Positions 9,401 to 15,728 of a stretch of DNA of 60,273 nucleotides are shown here, piece by piece; position 1 is the first letter of the stretch; each line of letters begins with the position of its first letter. The stretch covers positions 1 to 60,273 of the forward strand of contig CAJUJB010000015.1 in the NCBI GenBank assembly GCA_910586595.1, written 5' to 3'. The position numbers were made by a program, and so were the translations under genes. Origin of the DNA: an uncultured Muribaculaceae bacterium (GTDB taxonomy: Bacteria; Bacteroidota; Bacteroidia; Bacteroidales; Muribaculaceae). Under the pieces are notes generated by a model that saw nothing but the letters and a program-made list of their open reading frames with translations, was not told the origin of the DNA and searched no databases.

Positions 9401-10451
9401 ATTCTATCCTTGGAAAAAGGGATTTATTCAGCTTATCAGTCAGGCGGTACATCGCTGGCTCGTTGACAAGGCGCGTCTTTTTGGTCAACGCTGGGAGTGG
9501 ATTATTCTCGTAAGGTTTAAGTTCAAATTTATATACATCTTTTTCATCTGAGTCAAGATTTACGAACGGATAGGTAGCCCAACCTTCATTGTACCACTTA
9601 TATGCCTTGACCTGACAGCCGTGTGATATAGGGTCGTAAGATCCGATCAGTATAGATGAGGTGGCGCCTCTCTCGTAGCGTAGTTCTCCAGCCTGCAAGT
9701 GGTGAAGGTACTGGTATGGCATCAGACAATGGTCATGCTCATGACCAGCCAGCCAGAGACGTACGCCATAATGTTGCAAGAGAATACCTACCTCCTTTTT
9801 CTCATCCTGAAGCAAGGAGGTGATGGGGTAGTGCGAAAGAAGAATCGTAGGTTTCTTACTGTTGATTCCTTTCAGTACATTCTGTAGATATTTGGTTCCG
9901 ATAATTAAATTAGACGCCTCCTGGTCTTTGGTGTACGAAAGAGTGGAGTCGAGGTGGAGAATGTTGAAGTGCTCTGTCTCTATTGAAAAGTGCGGAGCTT
10001 CTGGCTGAAGATAGAATTGCAGATGGGGCTGTGTATATATGCTTGAAAGAAATGCCCTGAAATCGTTCTGCCCATTCCATATCAATTTACGATCCTCTTC
10101 CTGAATTTCCCCATTCATCGGGTCATAATATCCATTCCATTGGAATTTAACCCGTCGGATAGCCTCATCGCGTTGAGGTGCATCCCGATTTACATCATGA
10201 TTACCTGCTACAATAAACAATCGATCAGAGTCTACCCCGCAAGCCGAGCATATTGATTGCAGAAACTCCGCCATCTCTGGTGTATAGCCTGATGACCGAG
10301 GCCCTGCTGTGAGTATATCTCCTGTGAGGAAGATATAATCGATAGTGCCGACATCTTTCTTTATAAAATCAAGAAGACGTGCGCGCATCTCAGAGGAAGA
10401 CATATCCTCGTTTCCGAGATGTAGATCTGATAGGTGGAGCCAACGAATCAT
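6474..10451 (-). CDS. Metallophosphoesterase-NACHT-beta-propeller STAND protein, candidate phage-defence sensor
   Basis: This large three-part protein has about 1325 residues from the chosen start; an in-frame ATG at 10505 would add 18. Numbers below count from 10505. Residues 19-300 are a calcineurin-like phosphoesterase with all metal motifs: D27-x-H29, G62-D63, GNHD at 101-104, H225 and GHEH at 254-257. Residues about 350-780 are a NACHT-type STAND NTPase with Walker A GEGGMGKST (395-403) and Walker B IIIIDGLNEVD (461-471). From about 790 to the end, repeated WD40-like beta-strands (for example RLQIWDAD, GMVSIYHTG) form a propeller, the usual ligand sensor of such proteins. In known STAND defence proteins a C-terminal sensor triggers oligomerisation and an N-terminal effector; here the effector would be a nuclease or phosphodiesterase. 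The fold starts at MIRWLHLSDLHLG, which favours 10451. The gene is AT-richer than its neighbours. Confidence 0.8.
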   Translation of the reverse strand: MIRWLHLSDLHLGNEDMSSSEMRARLLDFIKKDVGTIDYIFLTGDILTAGPRSSGYTPEMAEFLQSICSACGVDSDRLFIVAGNHDVNRDAPQRDEAIRRVKFQWNGYYDPMNGEIQEEDRKLIWNGQNDFRAFLSSIYTQPHLQFYLQPEAPHFSIETEHFNILHLDSTLSYTKDQEASNLIIGTKYLQNVLKGINSKKPTILLSHYPITSLLQDEKKEVGILLQHYGVRLWLAGHEHDHCLMPYQYLHHLQAGELRYERGATSSILIGSYDPISHGCQVKAYKWYNEGWATYPFVNLDSDEKDVYKFELKPYENNPLPALTKKTRLVNEPAMYRLTDKLNKSLFPRIESQFDKSDIQSLLDCAWQSGTNGLILIGEGGMGKSTMLLSFCNESTKPALYVSAEQMASLGFGIEEYCIDSIFDGDEKSYRAATSIRFKDQSLIIIIDGLNEVDADSEGRLIRDIQRMNFLKGIQIVIASRVDFTFRYNLNGYCKASVEGPGEDALQRFFTANEWATICKSPNLRRLLQNPMLATIYKEVCSIIEDFQNVEFLTWRLPISTSTDLFFNYYLAQIALMMKRQGISGRKVLEAIYCIDVVLPAIAYRYEESYSINKLNEDFRSILSGMNLSFFIDEDELEAARDYFSMRKPIKMTSGTISDTLINELHLMHREGNTTSFSHQMYRDYLAAKFILNESTSQEKIGGMWNRRLFAHPLARHICNGSGKYWCGTALDVKNCASTLATPAMIIKNIFNCFPSSAEGGVADFSNLDLEDTPLPDAPALPAKISLKGSSINFASLGLDIGSPEVYRLLAFSEDQKFLAAATVNRIEIFDIRNNQSVFTFRIGLRAVNMIFYHNYLLVNAGSVMVFGLDEKWRFIGEISPRTGRISNRQTKFIIAQDSSLYIGYKNCLMEYNLENCLLIRSIPGSHDQINFSGSTSLNQLKCNLCNIKDPGLSNQEIAVATLDKLCAKSYIDGRIEIYLDKEPFITFGRKVTVLQDAAISDAGNLIVTLSSDIFADGRRLQIWDADKNLKLEERFCDSAIEKINLSANGKWILGVAQKGTWIFNRATGCEEWSKETFVSNQHGKLITIGDTILRKDRSTGRLESRDLKTGKVAQMQCTVENPSIVCLLNNQEIAAVDNHSSALYFPSDRTGRQLRIYNSGETIQAVQAFKSQPFIAVAASSGMVSIYHTGTGQRTRKLDNNYCHVHITACHPTKTILAHTDGRRRLSLEFYYETNRYGKKIGWWRSYSYQNNLDSRILDLAFNASQSSLIVILANGRILYLTEDKCEYLSSSRIITSFNTDAYDFTDVRCSKQVAEVLTQNKCLQ

Positions 10452-10521
10452 GTATTGAACATTTTTGAAAGAGGGAAGATTATGTACTTCGATACAAGAA
10501 AACATATCTGTAGCGATATTA

Positions 10522-10529
10522 CAAAGATA
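10522..10529 (-). promoter_or_regulatory. -7 box of the STAND gene
   Basis: The minus strand reads TATCTTTG, matching TAnnTTTG. Transcription would start near 10515, giving a leader of about 65 bases to the preferred start at 10451. No convincing -33 element was found. Confidence 0.5.
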
Positions 10530-10676
10530 CGTAAAAATGCGATTATTCGAGGCTTCTTTATCCTACATAAGTTTTGCAGATTAAGTGTTTTTTTCTCGCA
10601 TAGGTATTGTAATCGTTAACTTGCCAATAATATTGATGTAATGTTTAACCGCTTTTATATGTTATGCAGCATATTA

Positions 10677-10708
10677 TTTTGTTATATCCAGAGCCTTTTG
10701 TAATTTTG
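10677..10708 (+). promoter_or_regulatory. Strong promoter of the leader RNA / HEPN / BIG2 operon
   Basis: TTTTG at 10677-10681, a spacer of exactly 19 bases, then TAATTTTG at 10701-10708 match the Bacteroidetes consensus fully. The first start codon is about 360 bases downstream, so the transcript begins with a very long untranslated leader. Confidence 0.75.
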
Positions 10709-10714
10709 CATTGC

Positions 10715-11020
10715 AGACCGCATCGCAGAGCCCGGTCAAGGGCAATGTGGGTGGGTCGGCGGACATACGAAAAGCGTTTACTAGACGCTCTTTCTTGACT
10801 CATCGAAATCTGGAAAATTTCAATCTTCGTCAAGAATGTAGCAAACGGTAGATGCCTAAGTGGATATGTATATTCCGTTCGCACTCGGCGCGTGAGCGTT
10901 GGGTATGAGCGTATAGCATATTCTGCGTGAGGCTCTGCAAGTTTGCTCGTTCAACGAAGATGGGCATTCCAGAGCCTCGATGAGTGGAACGAGTAAACAG
11001 TACGGCTCTCACGCTTTTTC
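10715..11020 (+). ncRNA. Long structured 5' leader RNA, possible attenuator or cis-regulatory element
   Basis: This roughly 300-base untranslated segment lies between a strong promoter and the HEPN-like gene. It is GC-richer than both flanks and has no plus-strand reading frame. Visible helices are AGCGT/ACGCT (10773-10777 with 10785-10789), CTTGAC/GTCAAG (10794-10799 with 10829-10834) enclosing GAAAT/ATTTC (10805-10809 with 10817-10821), and AGAGCC/GGCTCT (10971-10976 with 11004-11009). The last helix is followed by CACGC and five T (11015-11019), which could act as a terminator. AGAGCC and GGCTCT each occur twice, allowing alternative pairings. I cannot name the family. Confidence 0.55.
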
Positions 11021-11073
11021 TTTATAAACCAATCAATCGCCAACGAGGAGAGTCTAAAGGCATTAGGTAAATT

Positions 11074-11721
11074 ATGGCTATTGCCAAAGGTCGAACAGAT
11101 TGCAAAACAGAAAGAGACCTTGTGTTACAAGGTTACAGAGAGCAATTGCAAATATTAGAAGATTCTCAAATTGAGCAAGAGAATGTGTTCAAGGCCCATC
11201 TATATGACATCATCACAGATTATTCAATATCTGAGGATGAGAAATCTTCGTTAAAATATCCATTGTCAAATGAACTCCACAAACTCGAAGAACGCCATAT
11301 CAGAATCAGACGATCCGTCTTTATTGGCTTGTATTCATTTTGGGAAGTCTCTTTGATGAATATCGCCAATACTCATATTCCAGCGATGGTTGAAAATGCT
11401 CGTAAATCCAAAAAGTCTAAGAATTTTGGTGCAAGCGATTATCTCAAAATGATATACGGAGGTAAGTTGCCCTCAGCTGTCATTCTAATAGACAACAACC
11501 TCCGTGAATTTCGTAACTATCTAGTTCATGGAACTCTAACTGAGGCGCGAGAATCACTAATCAGTACTTTGGCAAATTCGCATCCGGTGTTTTGCACCAG
11601 AGGAACCTGTAAAACTTATTTCATAGACAGCTACAAAGGAGTTTCTGAAATGCTGATGCTGTTTTCCAAAGAATTGGAGAACGCTGAAAACGAAATACTA
11701 AAAATCAAAATCACAAAATAA
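11074..11721 (+). CDS. HEPN-like protein of unknown function
   Basis: The product is a 215-residue, largely helical, soluble protein with no signal peptide. The segment FRNYLVHG contains R147-N-Y-L-V-H152, the R-x4-H motif of HEPN domains. In toxin and defence proteins this motif is the metal-independent RNase active site; in other HEPN proteins it is only structural. The aromatic-rich helix FIGLYSFWEVSLMN (about 83-96) resembles HEPN families that use this helix for dimerisation. It is the first gene after the long leader RNA and ends one base before the adhesin gene, so the two are co-transcribed. A secreted adhesin behind a cytoplasmic HEPN protein is an odd pairing. Function is not established; the HEPN assignment rests on one motif and helical pattern. 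Confidence 0.5.
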   Translation: MAIAKGRTDCKTERDLVLQGYREQLQILEDSQIEQENVFKAHLYDIITDYSISEDEKSSLKYPLSNELHKLEERHIRIRRSVFIGLYSFWEVSLMNIANTHIPAMVENARKSKKSKNFGASDYLKMIYGGKLPSAVILIDNNLREFRNYLVHGTLTEARESLISTLANSHPVFCTRGTCKTYFIDSYKGVSEMLMLFSKELENAENEILKIKITK

Positions 11722-11722
11722 C

Positions 11723-14521
11723 ATGAAACAATTTCTCACATTCCTTGCTCTAATATTCAGCTATATGCTGTGCGGAGCGCAAGCGACCTCTCTGACGGTC
11801 GACAACAAAGTAGCTGGAACGCTATCACAGCGCATTCTATATGATGATAAACTAACTGTTGAGAATCTCAAGTTGATAGGAGAAGTTAATGCTGATGACT
11901 TCGAATATCTTGATGAACTCAATTCAAAGTATAATTTGACGGGAGTTCTGGATATGGCCGAAGTGAATATCGTTTCTGGAGGGCGCTTTTCAGGATACGG
12001 CAGTAGCTATATTTCATCTTCTAACAACACTCTGAATGTTATGATGTTTAAAACATCTAAGCGACTCCGCAAATTAATTTTACCTCGAACAATAACCGCA
12101 TGGAATGATGGTAGTTATTACGTGGCGAATGGATCTGCTGGAACTGCGACTTGTTATCCTAATTTGAATGCAGATAGCTTGGTGATAGAATGCCCCAACT
12201 TGAGAACTGTAGGTAATGGTATAGGCACACCATCTTATTTATATGTTGGAGAAGGTGTAGAATCTTTGTATTGGGGATCAAAATATATGAATCGACTCCC
12301 TGGCTCATCAGATGACTATTATGAAAAATATACGGATTCCGTTTGCGTTCATCTGCCAGCATCTTTAACCTCGTTATATGGCAATAGCCGAATGGGTACG
12401 CCAAAGGTGAAAATATACTCAAAGATTATCCGTCCTGACAACTTATATGCGGGATCAAATAAATGGTATAATGATGTTTTAACGGACGGCGTTGTATATG
12501 CCCCTAATGACACTAAAGAGCTTTACGAGAACTCAATCTTTAAGCACCTTGTAATAATTGCCCCTATAAGTGTTAAAAGTGTTAGTCTAAATATTCAAAC
12601 CCTGTTCCTCAAGGTTAATAATACATACGATTTATTTGCCACTGTCTCTCCTAAGGATGCTGATGTCAAAACTGTTGTTTGGAGTTCTTCAGATGAAAGT
12701 GTTGCACGGGTAGATGAGAATGGTAACATACTAGCTCTGAAAAGAGGAGATGCCATTATTACTGCCACTTCGGAAGATAATCCATTGATTAAGGATGAAT
12801 GTACTGTTACAGTACTCCAACCGGTTGAAACTATAATAGTAACTCCCAATCAATTAAATTTGAATATTGGTGAATCAAAAGAGTTGGAAGTTAAGATTCA
12901 ACCAGATAATGCAAATAATCCATCCGTAAAATGGGTATCTTCTAATGAATATGTTGTAAAAGTATCTGAAAACGGGAGCATCGTGGCTATGAGCAAGGGC
13001 ACGGCAATAGTAACGGCAACCTCACTCGATAATCCGTCTTTATATGACAAATGTGCAATTACTGTGATACAACCCGTTGAAGCTATTAGCCTCTCTGAAA
13101 ACACACTTTCTTTAAGGACTGGTGAATCGAAAATATTATCCGCAACTATCCTTCCTTTAACTGCCGATAACAAAAATGTTACATGGAAATCATCGGACGC
13201 CACTATTGCAACCGTTGATAATAATGGCAAGATAAAGGCCATAAAAGGTGGAGAAGCTACAATTATTGTTTCTTCTGTTGAGAATCCGGAAATCAACGAT
13301 GAGTGCGCAATAACTGTTATTCAGCCGATAACAAGTATTGCTATGAGCAAATCGGCATTGGAATTGACGGAAGATGATTCCGAGCAATTGACAGTATTGA
13401 TTACACCTGATGACGCTACAAATAAATCTGTCAACTGGACGAGCTCAGATGTAAGTGTAGCGATGGTTTCTCCTGATGGAACTGTTTATGCAATTAAACC
13501 AGGACAAGCTACAATTATGGCAACTACGGTTGACGGTGGCTTTGTTGCTCTATGCAAGGTCACGGTTAAAGCCAAGGTTATCGTTGCAGAGTCTTTAACT
13601 TTGTCAACAACAATTGCAAATCTAACGGTTGGTGAGACTTTCCAGTTAAGAGCGGTCGTTTCTCCTGAAAATACGACTAATAAGGATGTTCGTTGGACTT
13701 CAACCAATACTGATGTTGCTGTTGTATCGGAATCGGGCCTTGTATCTGCTATAAAAGAAGGCGATGTGCAAATTATTGCTTCGACCACAGATGGAAGTAA
13801 TTTATCTGCAATTTGCGAAATCTCTGTAAACAGTCGCTTTGTCTCAATTACTCAAATTGCAATAAGTCCATCCTCTGCCAAACTAGCAGTTGGTGAAACA
13901 TTCAATTTAGAAGCACAAATCACGCCTGGCGACGCGACAAATAAAACCATAAACTGGTCCTCAACAAATCCATCGGTCGTTATAGTAGATTCCAATGGCC
14001 AATTAACAGCAAAGGGAATTGGTACGGCAACAATTATTGCTTCTTCCCAAGACGGTACAAATTTATCCGCAATATGTAATGTTGAAGTATTCGAGCCTAT
14101 GGTACTAATCTCTTCTATAACAATAGACCCAACTGCTATCACAGGCAAAGTTGGTGAGACCTATCAACTCACGGTCACTGTTACGCCTGAGAACGCTTCT
14201 GATAAGGCATTAGCATGGTCGAGCGACAATTCGGGAGTAGCCTCTGTTGACTCAGATGGTCTTATTACATTGCATACCAATGGCAATGCAATAATAAAAG
14301 CGTCTGCTACCGATGGCTCTGGAATATCAGCCACGTGCGCTGTTGTAGTAGATGTGGTAACCGGCATGAATCATATTGAGGTAGATTCCAATGAGTTCGT
14401 CAAAATCTATAATCTTTGTGGAATTCTTGTTTACGAAGGCAAATATTCGGAATCAAATCTTGTATCGGGTACATACATAATCATATCACAAGGTAATACC
14501 ATCAAGCGAATTATCAGATAA
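11723..14521 (+). CDS. Secreted BIG2-repeat surface protein with sorting-like C-terminus
   Basis: The protein has 932 residues with a signal peptide (MKQFLTFLALIFSYMLCGAQA). Residues about 22-275 are a BspA/LRR-like region with irregular leucine-rich segments. Residues about 278-875 contain seven tandem bacterial Ig-like (BIG2) domains of about 85 residues. Each has the pattern L..GE...L...I.P.....K...W.SS...VA.V...G...A...G.A.I.ATS. The last 50 residues (KIYNLCGILVYEG ... GTYIIISQGN) resemble the C-terminal sorting domains of type IX-secreted proteins. Such proteins act as surface adhesins or stalks. Repeat sequences are diverged from each other, so this is not a recent expansion. The gene is markedly AT-rich compared with the PUL, and its codon use suggests an acquired segment. 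Confidence 0.75.
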   Translation: MKQFLTFLALIFSYMLCGAQATSLTVDNKVAGTLSQRILYDDKLTVENLKLIGEVNADDFEYLDELNSKYNLTGVLDMAEVNIVSGGRFSGYGSSYISSSNNTLNVMMFKTSKRLRKLILPRTITAWNDGSYYVANGSAGTATCYPNLNADSLVIECPNLRTVGNGIGTPSYLYVGEGVESLYWGSKYMNRLPGSSDDYYEKYTDSVCVHLPASLTSLYGNSRMGTPKVKIYSKIIRPDNLYAGSNKWYNDVLTDGVVYAPNDTKELYENSIFKHLVIIAPISVKSVSLNIQTLFLKVNNTYDLFATVSPKDADVKTVVWSSSDESVARVDENGNILALKRGDAIITATSEDNPLIKDECTVTVLQPVETIIVTPNQLNLNIGESKELEVKIQPDNANNPSVKWVSSNEYVVKVSENGSIVAMSKGTAIVTATSLDNPSLYDKCAITVIQPVEAISLSENTLSLRTGESKILSATILPLTADNKNVTWKSSDATIATVDNNGKIKAIKGGEATIIVSSVENPEINDECAITVIQPITSIAMSKSALELTEDDSEQLTVLITPDDATNKSVNWTSSDVSVAMVSPDGTVYAIKPGQATIMATTVDGGFVALCKVTVKAKVIVAESLTLSTTIANLTVGETFQLRAVVSPENTTNKDVRWTSTNTDVAVVSESGLVSAIKEGDVQIIASTTDGSNLSAICEISVNSRFVSITQIAISPSSAKLAVGETFNLEAQITPGDATNKTINWSSTNPSVVIVDSNGQLTAKGIGTATIIASSQDGTNLSAICNVEVFEPMVLISSITIDPTAITGKVGETYQLTVTVTPENASDKALAWSSDNSGVASVDSDGLITLHTNGNAIIKASATDGSGISATCAVVVDVVTGMNHIEVDSNEFVKIYNLCGILVYEGKYSESNLVSGTYIIISQGNTIKRIIR

Positions 14522-14547
14522 GGTCAAATATACATAGCGGTAAATGC

Positions 14548-14575
14548 AAAGGCTGAACGAAGTGGTTCAGCCTTT
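14548..14575 (+). terminator. Terminator of the HEPN-BIG2 operon
   Basis: A perfect 11-bp stem, AAAGGCTGAAC (14548-14558) with GTTCAGCCTTT (14565-14575), carries a 6-base loop. The T-tract is short (TTTGTTAT), so termination efficiency is uncertain. Confidence 0.65.
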
Positions 14576-14596
14576 GTTATATCAATCATGTTCGCA

Positions 14597-14650
14597 GTAT
14601 AAGTTCGGTTTAGGTCGGGTAATATTACCCGACCTAAACCGAACTTATAC
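14597..14650. repeat. Perfect 54-bp palindrome
   Basis: The 27 bases from 14597 to 14623 are the exact reverse complement of 14624-14650, with no spacer and no mismatch. The arms run from GTATAAGTTC outward to the centre GGGTAATATTACCC. There is no adjoining T-tract on either side. It lies between the adhesin terminator and the tRNA-Leu gene. It could be a bidirectional RNA hairpin, a site bound by a dimeric protein, or the trace of a mobile element. Confidence 0.9.
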
Positions 14651-14935
14651 ATAGGCTACTGAAAAGAAAAATTGTAATGGGAAGATGGGTGGCGAGAAGA
14701 ATAATGCCGCAGAGGATTTGTTGCGATGGTTTATGCTGCCGATGCAGAGGTCGGTTGATATGGAGGAACTAGCTACGGAGAGGCGAGGGCACTGCGTAAC
14801 TGCTACGGGCGGCGCATCAAAGAAAGTTAATAAATTCAAATTCGATTCATTCAGTGGAATTCAGGGCGGTTCAGCGGGGTTGAATCGCTGACTTTTTCGC
14901 GGCTCGCTGACATTTTGCAGACAATTTCTGAATAT
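14651..14935. other. Intergenic stretch without a recognisable gene
   Basis: The only open frame (14685-14891, 68 codons) has no promoter, no recognisable domain and an unnatural composition. The area may be decayed sequence next to the tRNA gene. Confidence 0.5.
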
Positions 14936-14974
14936 AAAAATCGCAAGTAATTGATTTACAACTACTTGCGATTT
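14936..14974 (-). terminator. Terminator of the tRNA-Leu gene
   Basis: On the minus strand, AAATCGCAAGTA (14963-14974) pairs with TACTTGCGATTT (14938-14949) around a 13-base loop, followed by T residues. It begins 8 bases after the tRNA 3' end. Confidence 0.8.
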
Positions 14975-14981
14975 CATGGTG

Positions 14982-15062
14982 TGCCCAGAACAGGACTCGA
15001 ACCTGCACGCCTCGCAGCACTCGCACCTGAAACGAGCGCGTCTACCATTCCGCCACCTGGGC
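14982..15062 (-). tRNA. tRNA-Leu (anticodon CAG)
   Basis: Read on the minus strand, the gene starts GCCCAGGTGGCGGAATGG and ends GTTCGAGTCCTGTTCTGGGCA. The acceptor stem pairs GCCCAGG with TCTGGGC. The anticodon loop TTCAGGT carries CAG between the stems CTCGT and GCGAG, decoding CUG. The long variable arm (TGCTGCGAGGCG area) is that of a class II leucine tRNA. A full CCA is not encoded directly after the discriminator A. Confidence 0.95.
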
Positions 15063-15072
15063 TTTTGCGTTG

Positions 15073-15080
15073 CAAAGTTA
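15073..15080 (-). promoter_or_regulatory. -7 box of the tRNA-Leu gene
   Basis: The minus strand reads TAACTTTG ten bases before the tRNA 5' end, the expected place for a tRNA promoter in this group. Confidence 0.65.
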
Positions 15081-15105
15081 GGTATTTTTTTTCAATTGTG
15101 TGCAC

Positions 15106-15133
15106 TTGCAGCCGATTTTTTTTGTTATTTTTG
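15106..15133 (+). promoter_or_regulatory. Probable rpiB promoter
   Basis: TTG at 15106-15108 and TATTTTTG at 15126-15133 are separated by 17 bases. The start codon follows 57 bases later. This rules out the longer reading frame that runs back through the tRNA gene. Confidence 0.5.
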
Positions 15134-15190
15134 TATGATTTCTCTTTTGTAATTCCGCAGAGAGGACTTAATCGACTTAATTTCAGAAAA

Positions 15191-15655
15191 ATGACTATAT
15201 TGAAAGATAATTTGCCCATTGGGCTTTGCAGCGATCACGCAGGCTACGAACTGAAGTGTATCATCGAGGGGTATCTTGAGTCTAAAGGTATCTCCTATCA
15301 GGATTTTGGCACTGCCAGCGTTGAAAGCTGCGATTATGCCGATTATGCGCATCCGTGTGCCTTGGCTGTTGAAGCCGGCAAATGCTACCCTGCAATTGCT
15401 ATGTGTGGCTCAGGCAATGGTATAGGCATGACCCTCAACAAGCACCAGGGCATCCGTGCCGCGCTTTGCTGGACTCCTGAGCTGGCTCGGCTTGCCAGGG
15501 CGCATAATGATGCTAATGTGCTTGTTCTCCCCGCACGCTTTATCGCTCCGGAACTGGCGCTTGAAATTGTCGATATATTTCTTTCGACTCCATTTGACGG
15601 GGGCCGCCACCAGCGCCGCATCGACAAGATTCCCGTTGCGGGATCTTGCTGCTGA
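15191..15655 (+). CDS. rpiB: Ribose-5-phosphate isomerase B
   Basis: The 154-residue RpiB/LacAB-family isomerase interconverts ribose-5-phosphate and ribulose-5-phosphate in the pentose phosphate pathway. The N-terminus GLCSDHAGYELK contains the phosphate-binding DHAG motif. The active-site Cys is in AMCGSGNGIGM and the HNDANVL segment is also typical. The length is normal. The reading frame is open upstream through the tRNA, but the promoter at 15126 and the domain start favour 15191. It is followed by a strong terminator. Confidence 0.93.
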   Translation: MTILKDNLPIGLCSDHAGYELKCIIEGYLESKGISYQDFGTASVESCDYADYAHPCALAVEAGKCYPAIAMCGSGNGIGMTLNKHQGIRAALCWTPELARLARAHNDANVLVLPARFIAPELALEIVDIFLSTPFDGGRHQRRIDKIPVAGSCC

Positions 15656-15673
15656 TTAAGGTCATAAGTTGCA

Positions 15674-15721
15674 AGATGGCCGCCATCCGGAATAGTCTGG
15701 ATGGCGGCCATCTCAATTTTT
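15674..15721 (+). terminator. Terminator after rpiB
   Basis: The perfect 15-bp stem AGATGGCCGCCATCC (15674-15688) with GGATGGCGGCCATCT (15699-15713) is followed by five T at 15717-15721. It also separates rpiB from the convergent GH51 gene. Confidence 0.88.
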
Positions 15722-15728
15722 ATTGGGA

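Noticed and set aside
10645..10884. Minus-strand open frame of 79 codons across the leader region
   Set aside because: It crosses the plus-strand promoter and the stem-loops and has no promoter of its own on that strand; an RNA element on the plus strand explains the region better.
11723..14521. Tandem repeats of the BIG2 gene considered as a repeat array or CRISPR
   Set aside because: They are diverged protein repeats of about 85 codons in a continuous reading frame, with no short direct repeats or unique spacers.
14685..14891. Plus-strand open frame of 68 codons between the palindrome and the tRNA
   Set aside because: No promoter, no recognisable domain and an unnatural composition; treated as non-coding.
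14951..15190. Upstream extension of the rpiB frame
   Set aside because: It runs through the tRNA-Leu gene on the opposite strand and starts before the rpiB promoter.
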